64,000 nt of DNA from JAAYAY01 sp964563135 (GTDB lineage Bacteria > Planctomycetota > Planctomycetia > Pirellulales > Thermoguttaceae): positions 1 through 64,000 of the forward strand of contig CAZLWV010000018.1 of NCBI GenBank assembly GCA_964563135.1, given 5' to 3'. Every line of letters begins with the position of its first letter. The first letter of the stretch is position 1. The notes under the pieces are model-generated. The model made no database searches, was not told the origin of the DNA, and was given only the letters and a program-made list of their open reading frames with translations. Shown one piece after another: positions 43,750 through 52,425 of the stretch. The position numbers were made by a program, and so were the translations under genes.

Positions 43750-46056
43750 ATGAGCAGATTCAAGAGACTTCCGATCCTGGTGTTGGCCGTGTTCCTGACG
43801 GCAGCATCCTCGGTATCGGCGCAGAACCAGTACATCGGGTACGTCTATCCGGCCGGCGGCCAGCAGGACACCACCTTCTCGATTCGGTTGGGTGGCCAGG
43901 GGCTTGCCTACGCCTCTGGCGTGGTTGTGAGCGGCGAAGGGGTTACCGCGCGGCTGGTCGACTACTGCAGGGTGATGGACAACCAGGAACTCGGTCTGCT
44001 CCGTCAACAGCTCACCGAGTTGCGGAAGAAGGAATCGACGGTCGACGACGCAATGGCCGCCAAGATGGCGTGGTTCGAGTTCCCGGCACCCATCGGCCCG
44101 GTTGCCGCCCCCGCCGAAGTCACCGGGATCGTGTGTCCGGCATGCGGCCGTCTGAATCCGCTCGACGCCACCGTCTGCAGCAACTGCAACGCGAAGCTGG
44201 AGAAGCCGAAAGACCCGACGCCGAGCGCACCGGAGGCGAAGGCCGAGCCCGAAAAGACCGAGAAGGAGGTGGCCAAACAGAACCTGATCCGGCGGATCGA
44301 GTCAATATTTGCGGAAGACGAACGCACTCCGGCCGTTCGATCCCAGACTGAACTGGTGTTTGCCGAGGTGACGGTGGCCCCTGATGCGAAACCGGGCCGG
44401 CGGGAGATCAGGGTGATCACCAAGCTGGGTATCTCCAACGCGCTCTCCTTCTACGTGGGCCAACTGCCCGAAGTCGCCCGCAAGCCGATGAAGACGAGCC
44501 AGGTCCAGGTGCTCGGCAAGGAATCTCTCGCCCAGCGCAAAAGACCACCGGAAGAAGAAGAAATGGTCGTCACTGTACCATGCACGATGAATGGCCAGAT
44601 CGCCCCAGGTGAGGTGAATCGCTATCGTTTTTCCGCCACAAAGGGACAGCGGCTGGTCATTTCCGCCAAAGCTCGGGACCTGGTCCCCTACGTGGCCGAT
44701 GGCGTGCCTGGTTGGTTCCAGGCGGTGCTGAAACTCTGCAACGCCAGCGGCAAGGAGGTGGCCTACAACGACGATTTCCGCTTCAGCCCGGACCCGATCA
44801 TCTACTGTGAGATTCCCGAGGACGGCGAGTATGTCCTCAGCATCAACGAGGCGCTGTTTCGCGGTCGTGAGAGCTTTGTCTATCGAATCACCGTCGGCGA
44901 GTTGCCTCTGGTGACGAGCATTTTCCCCCTGGGGGGCCGCGCGGGCGATCCGGCGACGATCGAGATGGAGGGCTGGAATCTGGAAAAGGCCGCCCTGGCG
45001 CCTCCCCCGCAGGACGCCAAACCGGGTGTCCACCTGATTGCCGCCACCGACGGGAATCTCGTCTCCAACCAAGTGCCCTTCGCCCTGGATACGCTGCCGG
45101 AATGTCTCGACACGGAATCGAACGATGAACCGTCCAAGGCGCAGAAGGTGAGCCTTCCGGTGATCGTCAACGGGCGCATGGACCGCCCGGGTGACTGGGA
45201 TATCTTCGAAGTGGAGGGACGCGCCGGAGAAACCATCGTGACCGAGGTTCACGCCCGCCGTCTCGGCTCGCCGCTCGATTCCTTCATCAAGGTCACCGGC
45301 CCCGACGGCAAGGTGATCGCGCTGAACGACGACCACATGGACGCCGGATCGGGGGCCAATACCGACCACGCCGATTCCTACCTCATGGCAAAGCTGCCGG
45401 CCGACGGAAAGTACCTCGTTCACCTTGGCGACACGCCCCGACGCGGAGGAAAGGAATATGCCTATCGCCTGCGGATCAGCCAGCCTCGCCCTGATTTCGC
45501 CCTGCGACTGGTTCCTTCCAGAATCGTGATCCGCAGCAAGGGTTCTGCCGCGGTGACCGTCTTTGCCATTCGCAAGGACGGCTTCGACGGGCCCATCAAT
45601 CTCAGCTTCAAGAATCTGCCCGAAGGATTCGAGTCTTCGGGCGTCACGCTCGCGGCCAAGCAGGAGACGGTGGGGCTGACGGTGAAAACCAGCCTCGCCG
45701 AGACGGAGGAACCGGTCTATCTCACGGTCCTGGGCACTGCGAAGATCGGAGACCAGGACGTCGTCCATGAAGCCGTACCGACCGAAGACAGGATGCAGGC
45801 CTTCCTTTGGCGCCATCTTCTGCCGGCGGAAGACCTGCCGGCCCTGGTCTTCGATCCCGCCTACCAGCCGCCCGCCGATCGCATCCGCCCGCCGATCCGC
45901 GACGAAGATCGACCGAAGGACGCCCAACGCACACTGCAGAAGTCGTCGGTCGACGGATACATGCGGCAGATCGAGCGTCTGTACCAGGAATGGTTCTTCA
46001 CAGACGAGTTCGCCAACCGCGAAATTGCGGGCATCGAAGCCCGTCTGATCCAGTAG
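43750..46056 (+). CDS. secreted protein with pre-peptidase C-terminal domains and a double zinc ribbon
   Basis: A 768-residue secreted protein, the third gene of the surface cassette. A signal peptide (LPILVLAVFLTAASSVSAQ) is followed by an Ig/TIG-like start (QYIGYVYPAGGQQDTTFSIR). At residues 130-155 lie two CxxC pairs (CPACGRLNPLDATVCSNCNA), which look like a cytoplasmic-type zinc ribbon and are unusual in an exported protein. Two PPC-type beta-sandwiches follow (GQIAPGEVNRYRFSATKGQR and NGRMDRPGDWDIFEVEGRAG). PPC domains are often found in planctomycete exported proteins next to DUF1501. ATG 43750 (MSRFKRL) has GGAG 6 nt upstream; ATG 43738 is an alternative. Enzymatic activity is not evident. 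Confidence 0.82.
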   Translation: MSRFKRLPILVLAVFLTAASSVSAQNQYIGYVYPAGGQQDTTFSIRLGGQGLAYASGVVVSGEGVTARLVDYCRVMDNQELGLLRQQLTELRKKESTVDDAMAAKMAWFEFPAPIGPVAAPAEVTGIVCPACGRLNPLDATVCSNCNAKLEKPKDPTPSAPEAKAEPEKTEKEVAKQNLIRRIESIFAEDERTPAVRSQTELVFAEVTVAPDAKPGRREIRVITKLGISNALSFYVGQLPEVARKPMKTSQVQVLGKESLAQRKRPPEEEEMVVTVPCTMNGQIAPGEVNRYRFSATKGQRLVISAKARDLVPYVADGVPGWFQAVLKLCNASGKEVAYNDDFRFSPDPIIYCEIPEDGEYVLSINEALFRGRESFVYRITVGELPLVTSIFPLGGRAGDPATIEMEGWNLEKAALAPPPQDAKPGVHLIAATDGNLVSNQVPFALDTLPECLDTESNDEPSKAQKVSLPVIVNGRMDRPGDWDIFEVEGRAGETIVTEVHARRLGSPLDSFIKVTGPDGKVIALNDDHMDAGSGANTDHADSYLMAKLPADGKYLVHLGDTPRRGGKEYAYRLRISQPRPDFALRLVPSRIVIRSKGSAAVTVFAIRKDGFDGPINLSFKNLPEGFESSGVTLAAKQETVGLTVKTSLAETEEPVYLTVLGTAKIGDQDVVHEAVPTEDRMQAFLWRHLLPAEDLPALVFDPAYQPPADRIRPPIRDEDRPKDAQRTLQKSSVDGYMRQIERLYQEWFFTDEFANREIAGIEARLIQ

Positions 46057-46268
46057 AGCGTACGACAAGACTCCAGCGGCCGGACGAAGGGAGGAGCGGT
46101 TGTCTCCTGACCACTTCCTGCCCTGCCAAGCGACCACTACCTGGTAACCGTGCCGAGTGCGGTCTTCGCCGCACCCCGACTCATTGGGAACGCAGTGCTT
46201 GCCGCATGAAGCGAAGCGAGTGATCGGCGGCTTCTCGGGGGGATCCACGGGTGCCGCGGGGCCCCAAG

Positions 46269-46787
46269 TCAAGGCTTGTTCTGGGTTGAGAACCTCCCTT
46301 GATACGTGGCATGGCCGTCGCACCTTTCGAAGACGAACTGGCAGATCCGGGTCTCCGGGTACAGGGCCAACGGTGCGTGGCCCAGATTCACGATCTCCAG
46401 TACCTGGTGGTTCGAGATACCCGGGTGCATGAAGCCGGCGGTCACGTGGACGGCCAGTCCGAATCGCGCGAATCTGCTTCTCCCTTCGAGACGACCGGAG
46501 ATGTTGTCGGCCAGTGTGATCTTCTCCCTCGTGACCCCGAGAATCATCTCGCCCGGCTTGATAACCACGTAGCTTCCGTCCTCCACATGGACACTTCGGG
46601 TGATGTCCTCAAACCGGGAGTCGTTCTTGACGTGGTAGACCTTCGACTTCTTCTTGAACACCCTGAAGTCGTTGCCCAGCGTCAGGTCGATCGAACCGGG
46701 GCCTACCTGCGACCGGTCGAGCGGCTCAATTCTGATCGATCCATCCTCGAGCGCCTTCTCGATCTCCGTTCCGATCAAGATACTCAT
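46269..46787 (-). CDS. dcd: dCTP deaminase
   Basis: A 172-residue nucleotide deaminase converting dCTP to dUTP for dTTP synthesis. The start is MSILIGTEIEKAL, with VGPGSIDLTLGNDFRVFKK, LEGRSRFARFGLAVHVTAGF and ALYPETRICQFVFERCDGHA matching the family core, including the conserved Ser-Arg and Arg positions. The length fits monofunctional Dcd or the bifunctional dCTP deaminase/dUTPase; sequence alone does not separate them here. It is transcribed opposite to the surface cassette and no other nucleotide genes are near. Confidence 0.93.
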   Translation of the reverse strand: MSILIGTEIEKALEDGSIRIEPLDRSQVGPGSIDLTLGNDFRVFKKKSKVYHVKNDSRFEDITRSVHVEDGSYVVIKPGEMILGVTREKITLADNISGRLEGRSRFARFGLAVHVTAGFMHPGISNHQVLEIVNLGHAPLALYPETRICQFVFERCDGHATYQGRFSTQNKP

Positions 46788-47197
46788 GTCAGCGAGCCCT
46801 TCTGTGCCACAAACCTCGGAGATGGGGGAGTTCTTCGCAACGATTGGCGACGGCCGTCGGCCCGGCGATCCTCATCCGAAGGACCGCCGCCCAGGTGGCG
46901 GCCATGCGTTCCCGCGCCCACATTCTTGCCGGTTTCCGACTCCGTGTCAAAACAGGTTCGATTGTCTGCCGACCGAATCGGGGCTGGCGGAGCCCGCCGA
47001 GCCAGCCGTGTTCTCCTGCGGCGCCCTTGACGGGCCAGTTGCCGCGGTCTTAGACTCAGCACGCGCCGAGAATCGCAATCCCCGCACTCGCGTCCCGATC
47101 CGAGTGGGCGTCGGGCGCGGTTTGCCCTGACGGCAGGCATTGGGTGGCGACGGTTCCGGTGACTGTCCGAGAGTTACGTTCCAGGGAGATGAATCTC
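46788..47197. other. spacer between dcd and the Gfo/Idh gene
   Basis: It is a divergent promoter region. Short open frames on both strands have no motif. No operator or terminator was recognised. Confidence 0.4.
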
Positions 47198-48526
47198 ATG
47201 AAAACGGATCGCCAGGGAAAAGAAAGTCTGGACTTGTCACGACGGGCATTTCTGCAGAGTGCCGCGGTTCTGGGGATGGCTGCCTCGGCAGGCACCTTGC
47301 CGGCCCGCAGCGTGCACGCTGCGGGGAGCGATGTGATCAAGGTCGGTTTCATTGGCTGCGGGGGGCGGGGCGCCGGGGCGGCTGCCAACGCGATGAACGC
47401 CGGGAAGGACGTTCGCGTGGTCGCCATGGCCGACGTGTTTGCCGAGCGGATCGAAAGCGCCCGCCCCGCGCTGAAGGAAAAATATCCCGACCAATTCCTC
47501 GTCGACGACGCGCATGCCTTCGTGGGGTTCGACGCCTATCAGAAGGTGATCGACAGCGATGTCGACGCCGTGGTGATCGCCTGCACCTCGCACTTTCACA
47601 GCGTGTTCCTCAAGGCTGCCATCGATGCAGGAAAACATGTCTTCGTGGAGAAGCCGGTGGCAGTCGATCCGGTGGGGGTGCGCATGGCCATGGCCGCCGG
47701 CGAGGAGGCCGCCAGGAAGAATCTGAGCATCGTCTCCGGGTTCTGCTGGCGGTACGATGACGGCGTCCGAGAAACCATAAAGCGGATCCGCGACGGTGCC
47801 ATTGGCGAGATCATCGCCGTCCAGGCAACGCGGCTTGGCGGGCCGTATGTGCTCCGCAGCCGCCAGCCCGGCTGGAACGAGATGCAGTACCAGTTCCAGA
47901 ACTGGTACCACTTCAACTGGCTGTCCGGGAGCGATCCCGTGCAGAACCTGGTCCACCAGATCGACAATGCGTCCTGGGTTCTGGATGATGTCGCGCCGGC
48001 AACGGCGTGGGGAATGGGCGGCCGGCAGGTCTGTACCGATCCCGACCAGTATGGCGACGAACTGGACCACCACGCCATCGTCTATGAGTATGCCGACGGA
48101 AAACGACTGTTTGCCCACGGCCGCCATATCCCGGGATGCTACAGCGAGGCGGCGGTGGTTGCCATGGGAACCAAGGGACAAGCGATGATGCCGGCACGAC
48201 CGCAGATCGAGGGGGAGAATCCCTGGCGCTTCCAGGCCCCCAAAGAGCCGGTATCGATGTACGACAACGAACACAAGGTGCTGTTCGATGCGATCCGCAG
48301 CAGCAAACCGGTTAACGACACCCGCACGATGTGCCACAGCTCCATGCTCTCAATCCTGGGAGAAATCGTCTGCTGCACCGGCAAACAGATGACCTGGGAC
48401 GAGGTGATGAAGTCGGAATTGAGCTATGTCCTGCCGCAGTACGGCTGGGACGTCGAACCGCCGATCAAGCCGGGTGAAGACGGGTTCTACCCGCCCATCC
48501 TGCCCGGGATTACCAAGCTGGGCTAA
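47198..48526 (+). CDS. Tat-exported Gfo/Idh/MocA-family oxidoreductase
   Basis: A 442-residue NAD(P)-dependent oxidoreductase with a Tat leader (ESLDLSRRAFLQSAAVLGMA). The Rossmann site is KVGFIGCGGRGAGAA, with HVFVEKPVAVDPVGVRMAMA as the conserved EKP loop and a C-terminal substrate barrel (WNEMQYQFQNWYHFNWLSGS). Exported members of this family are abundant in planctomycetes and act on sugars or cyclitols. A Tat leader lets it fold with cofactor before export. Of the close ATGs, 47198 has GGGAG 9 nt upstream, better than 47189, which has none. Its stop overlaps that of the convergent VOC gene. Confidence 0.92.
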   Translation: MKTDRQGKESLDLSRRAFLQSAAVLGMAASAGTLPARSVHAAGSDVIKVGFIGCGGRGAGAAANAMNAGKDVRVVAMADVFAERIESARPALKEKYPDQFLVDDAHAFVGFDAYQKVIDSDVDAVVIACTSHFHSVFLKAAIDAGKHVFVEKPVAVDPVGVRMAMAAGEEAARKNLSIVSGFCWRYDDGVRETIKRIRDGAIGEIIAVQATRLGGPYVLRSRQPGWNEMQYQFQNWYHFNWLSGSDPVQNLVHQIDNASWVLDDVAPATAWGMGGRQVCTDPDQYGDELDHHAIVYEYADGKRLFAHGRHIPGCYSEAAVVAMGTKGQAMMPARPQIEGENPWRFQAPKEPVSMYDNEHKVLFDAIRSSKPVNDTRTMCHSSMLSILGEIVCCTGKQMTWDEVMKSELSYVLPQYGWDVEPPIKPGEDGFYPPILPGITKLG

Positions 48527-48858
48527 CGGTGCCAGTCGCCGCCCGCCTTGCTTTCCATGAACTCCCAGCAGACTCCCTCTTTGTAGACGAACACGACTCG
48601 CAGGCCGGGGGCCGGTTCGAACGGGCCAAGCAGGACCTCGCCCCCCTCCATCTCCTTCTCGAGATTGTCGACCCGGAAGCAGAGATGCGGCTTTTCCCGG
48701 AGTCTCATGCTCACGGTGCTGTCGGGTTCGTAACGCAGGTACTCGATCATGTCCGGGCTTTCTCTGGGATCGGTCACCCAGACCCGGCTCGACTCGACCC
48801 ACATCTCGTTGGGCCGCTTGACAGTGGATGTCAGGCCGATGTGATCGAACTTTCTCAT
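48523..48858 (-). CDS. VOC (glyoxalase-like) family protein
   Basis: A 111-residue single-domain vicinal-oxygen-chelate protein. It starts MRKFDHIGLTS, the metal-ligand His and beta-strand of the fold, and ends RVVFVYKEGVCWEFMES, where the final Glu would complete the metal site; LREKPHLCFRVDNLEKEM lies between. VOC proteins include glyoxalases, epimerases and resistance enzymes; the substrate cannot be predicted. AGGAG lies 9-12 nt upstream. It is convergent with the Gfo/Idh gene, the two overlapping by 4 bp at their stops. Confidence 0.82.
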   Translation of the reverse strand: MRKFDHIGLTSTVKRPNEMWVESSRVWVTDPRESPDMIEYLRYEPDSTVSMRLREKPHLCFRVDNLEKEMEGGEVLLGPFEPAPGLRVVFVYKEGVCWEFMESKAGGDWHR

Positions 48859-48995
48859 GCAGGGGCTCCTTGTTGCTCAACCGGCCGGCGGCGAGGGAGA
48901 TGGGACCGCGGCGCGTGCCTGCCCTGGATGTTTCGGGTATTTCCCCTGCCTGCCGGAAAACTGCCATGCGGCATGGGGGCCTGGGCCAGGCGACT

Positions 48996-49862
48996 TCAAG
49001 CGGCCTGGCGGCGAAGCAGCGCGGCGTTGCGAGCCTGTGCAAACGGGATCACTGCCGATTGCCGGACTGCCACGCACCACATATTATCGCTCGTGGGAAG
49101 ACGATCCCTCACGTGGAATCGCGCCATTTCGAACCCGCAGCGGGCAAGAAGCTCCGAAAGGGTGGTCGGCGAGAAGTAGGTCACGTGGTCGGGGAATCGC
49201 AGACCGCACCAGTAGCTGCCTCGAATTCGTCGCAGCAGACTGGCAAAATTGGGGACCTTGACGATCAGGTGTCCACCCGGACGCAAGACCCGCCAGGTCT
49301 CTTCAAGCACCTGTCTTGGACGCATCTCATGCTCGAGATAGGCGTGCATGAGGGCGCCGTCAAAATGGCCGTCGGGGAAGTGGGCCAGGCCGGTCATGGC
49401 GTCGGCCTGAACGATCCGTCCCGACCGGGACTCGAGATTTGCACGTGCCCGGGCAACCAGACCCGGAGAAATCTCGATGCCATACGGGTCGAAGGTTTCT
49501 CCCAGCCGGGCCAGCCATTTGCCGTCGCCACAGCCGATATCGAGGATTCGTCCCGCCGCCACAAATTCGTCCACCAGTCTGGGCAGCTTGTGCCTCGTTC
49601 GTCCCGTCCACCCGAGCCAACGAGTGCCTTGGCGGACGAGCCGATAGCGGACCGGCTCCCGTTTGGCGCGGCGATCGTTCTCTGCCTGGAAGGACTTCTC
49701 CCAGGCAAACTCATCCTCTAGCGCAGAGTAGTCCGGTGGGTTCTCAAGGTAGACGAGGCTGCAGGAACGACAGCTCTTCAATCGCCAAGGGCCTGTAGAC
49801 AGGTGGTGCGGCGTCTCCTGGCGATTGTCTGTTTCGCAAAGCGGACAGTTGCGTTCCGGCAT
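48996..49862 (-). CDS. class I SAM methyltransferase with N-terminal zinc ribbon
   Basis: A 288-residue methyltransferase. The N-terminus has a four-Cys zinc site (NCPLCETDN and LKSCRSCSLVYLENPPDYS), a layout common in sugar or small-molecule methyltransferases. The SAM fold follows: RILDIGCGDGKWLARLGETF, QADAMTGLAHFPDGHFDGAL, MHAYLEHEMRPRQVLEETW and LRPGGHLIVKVPNFASL. The substrate is unknown. The start at ATG 49862 is preceded by AGGTG; GTG 49874 is an alternative. It stands alone between the VOC and helicase genes. Confidence 0.85.
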   Translation of the reverse strand: MPERNCPLCETDNRQETPHHLSTGPWRLKSCRSCSLVYLENPPDYSALEDEFAWEKSFQAENDRRAKREPVRYRLVRQGTRWLGWTGRTRHKLPRLVDEFVAAGRILDIGCGDGKWLARLGETFDPYGIEISPGLVARARANLESRSGRIVQADAMTGLAHFPDGHFDGALMHAYLEHEMRPRQVLEETWRVLRPGGHLIVKVPNFASLLRRIRGSYWCGLRFPDHVTYFSPTTLSELLARCGFEMARFHVRDRLPTSDNMWCVAVRQSAVIPFAQARNAALLRRQAA

Positions 49863-50163
49863 GATGGTAAGCACCTATGGAGGCAAAGGCAGGACAAGAG
49901 GCCAGCCCTGTCCAGGAAGCCAGACGGCTCGATCGAGGGTCGCAGTGCGGGCCAGGGCGACCGTTGATCCGGCGCGAAGGACCTCCGGGGCCGTCTCAAC
50001 CCCTCGGAACGCCTGCTTCCGGCGGAGAATCGGCGCGGAGGCCTCACGCAGATAGATATCGGGATTTCCCCCGAACGGCTTTGGTCAAACCCTCGCGATT
50101 GCCTGTCCTTGCTCCTCCAGACGCTACAGGCGTCAAGTGCTCCAGGGCAGGCAAGGTACTCAT
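49863..50163. other. spacer between methyltransferase and helicase genes
   Basis: No gene, repeat or clear terminator is seen. Open frames extending into it from the helicase region are shadow frames. Confidence 0.35.
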
Positions 50164-51513
50164 TCAGAGGGAGGAGCGATATCGCTTGCGTTTCGGCCGG
50201 CCAGCCTTGGCCGGAGCAGATCCGACTCGCTTGGGCTGAGACGCCGCTTGCGACCTGGATCGGTCGCTGCGCCGGGAGCCCGGTTTCCTGCGCGAGCCGT
50301 GGGTGCGCGACGGTCGGTCGCCGGGAGCCGTGGCCGGTGCTTTCGGACACTGGGACCCGTCGGGAAGCAGCGTCTGGACGGCAAGCGATCGCCGGATGAG
50401 GCGCTCGATCATCTGGAGTTGCTCCCGCTCGTCGCTGCCGCAGAAGGAGACGGCGATGCCCGCCGCGCCCGCGCGGCCCGTGCGGCCGATCCGGTGCACG
50501 TAAACCTCCGGAACATCGGGCAGATCGTAGTTGATCACGTGGGAAACGTCTTCGATGTCGAGGCCGCGGGCGGCCACGTCCGTGGCCACCAGGACCGGCA
50601 GACTATCGGACTTGAACTCGGCCAGCACGCGCTGGCGGGTGGCCTGGCTCTTGTTGCCGTGAATCGCGGCCGCCTGGATCCCGTCCCGGCTGAGTCGGCG
50701 CACGATGCTGTCGGCGCCGTGCTTGGTTCGGGAGAATACCAGCGTGCGACGAGTGCCTGTCTCCTTGAGAAAGCTGGCCAGCAGGCCGGGCTTGTGCTTC
50801 TTCTCCACAAAGTAGACCGACTGCTCGACCTTCTCGGCGGGCGTGGCTGCCGGGCCGGCCTGCAGATGAACCGGATCGATCAGCCACTCAACGGTCAACC
50901 GCCGGATCGCGTCGGGCATCGTGGCCGAAAACATCAGTGTCTGCCGCTCTTCCGGCACATGGCGGACGATCCGACGCAGATCGTGGATGAACCCCATGTC
51001 GAGCATCTGATCGGCTTCGTCAAAGGTGAGGATTTCCACACCGGCAAGATTGACATACCCCTGATCCATCAGATCCAGGAGCCGGCCAGGCGTGGCGACG
51101 AGGATATCGACTCCCTGCCGGAGCTTCTTCACCTGGGGATGCTGCGAAACACCGCCGTATACGACCGCCTGCTGCAGGCCGGTATTACGGCCGTACGACG
51201 AAAAACTCGCGGCGATCTGCATGGTCAGCTCGCGAGTGGGTGAGAGCACCAGCGCCCTGATCCTCCGCCCTCCCCGTCCGCGCCCCCCCTCCCGCGGAGT
51301 CTGCTGTGGGCCATTCGCCTGGAGCCGGTGCAGGATCGGCAGGGCAAAGGCGGCCGTCTTCCCCGTGCCGGTCTGGGCGCAGCCGATCAAATCGCGGCCT
51401 TCGAGCACGAGAGGAATCGCCTTGGCCTGGATCGGGGTGGTGGTCTGGTAGCCTTCGTTCTTGACGGCGCGGACAATCGACTCGGACAGCCCGAGATCTT
51501 CAAACTTCATCAT
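50164..51513 (-). CDS. DEAD-box RNA helicase (RhlE-like)
   Basis: A 449-residue ATP-dependent RNA helicase. Motifs in order: GYQTTTPIQAKAIPLVLEG (Q motif), CAQTGTGKTAAF (I), SPTRELTMQI (Ia), VATPGRLLDLM (Ib), FDEADQMLDMGF (II, DEAD), MFSATMP (III), VLVATDVAARGLDIEDV (V) and VHRIGRTGRAG (VI). A basic tail (SRTHGSRRKPGSRRSDRSRS) is typical of RNA-binding RhlE/CsdA relatives. It may act in ribosome assembly, RNA decay or cold adaptation. The start is ATG 51513 or 51510. A 900-bp non-coding region containing the second copy of the dispersed 20-codon element lies upstream. Confidence 0.93.
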   Translation of the reverse strand: MMKFEDLGLSESIVRAVKNEGYQTTTPIQAKAIPLVLEGRDLIGCAQTGTGKTAAFALPILHRLQANGPQQTPREGGRGRGGRRIRALVLSPTRELTMQIAASFSSYGRNTGLQQAVVYGGVSQHPQVKKLRQGVDILVATPGRLLDLMDQGYVNLAGVEILTFDEADQMLDMGFIHDLRRIVRHVPEERQTLMFSATMPDAIRRLTVEWLIDPVHLQAGPAATPAEKVEQSVYFVEKKHKPGLLASFLKETGTRRTLVFSRTKHGADSIVRRLSRDGIQAAAIHGNKSQATRQRVLAEFKSDSLPVLVATDVAARGLDIEDVSHVINYDLPDVPEVYVHRIGRTGRAGAAGIAVSFCGSDEREQLQMIERLIRRSLAVQTLLPDGSQCPKAPATAPGDRPSRTHGSRRKPGSRRSDRSRSQAASQPKRVGSAPAKAGRPKRKRYRSSL

Positions 51514-52425
51514 AAACTCGCTTTGGAAAACAGTTGGACGGTGTACCCAGGGGCGCGTCCGCAAACCGGCAAAATCCGGGCGCAGGCGTTCGAGGCCCTG
51601 GGAAAACTAAGGGTCTATCCCAAAACCGCCAGAGCTGCGTCGCACGGGCGAAGGTCGCCGGCGCGGATATGAACTCTGGAATCGGTTCTGTTGAGCCTTG
51701 CATGGACTGAGAAACGAGGGCGACCAGCGGAAGCCCGAATTCTGGGGAAGCAGCGCCCAGATCCGTCTCACAGTCGATGACAGAACGACTCTTGTTCAAG
51801 GAGCTGCAGCCCCCATCGGCAGTCCCGATCCGCGGGACGAATGCCACCTGGGTCGAAAGGGGTTCTGAGGGAAGCCCTCACTGCCGCGACTTCAAGCCGG
51901 GCATCCATCGAGACCCTCCCCCGGAGATCGAGCTGGGGCAGCTCTCCACAAGGAGCAAGAGAATCAGTCGCGGTCGCAAGCTAGATACCGGGGAACATGC
52001 TCAATCCGTGGCAATGTTCGACCCGGTGGCCGCTACAATCGAATTTGAATGAACACAGCACTTTCAGTTTGTGTGCTGGTCTCGCACCAAGTTGATGTCA
52101 ATAGAATACCACGAAATTGGGGTGTGTCAAGGGAGGCAGATTGAGGTTTAAGCTGCACACGCCCTGCTTGCCATCGTTTCGCGGGGCGGTTATCGTGAGC
52201 GGGTTGCCCCCCGGGAGGAGTGGCCAGGAAATAACCTCCACCCTCCGGTCAGAGTCTGCCGGGATCAAGTCTCCCATCGGTGGAATGATGGCGGGGTGGA
52301 CACAAGACGCAGTCCGACGCTACCCAGGGCCGCAGCCTGTCCTGTCTGCACTCCAGGGTTGATCGGGGTATGGTTCTTCGGCCGCTCTCCGATGAGAAAC
52401 GCCTTCGGCCAGATTGAGGAGCATC
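51514..52425. other. 900-bp intergenic region
   Basis: It holds the dispersed element copy B (51683-51742). The remainder has only short frames without motif. The part near 52060-52150 is AT-rich and may carry divergent promoters. No RNA gene could be identified. Confidence 0.45.
51683..51742 (-). repeat. dispersed 20-codon element, copy B
   Basis: The minus strand encodes GLPLVALVSQSMQGSTEP, matching copy A at 4501-4560. Twelve of 60 bases differ; seven differences are at third codon positions and all seven are silent. It is 170 bp upstream of the helicase start and, as in copy A, has the same orientation as the downstream gene. Confidence 0.65.

Noticed and set aside
51777..52052. A 91-codon frame in the helicase upstream region
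   Set aside because: It has no ribosome site, no motif and an unusual composition; likely chance.
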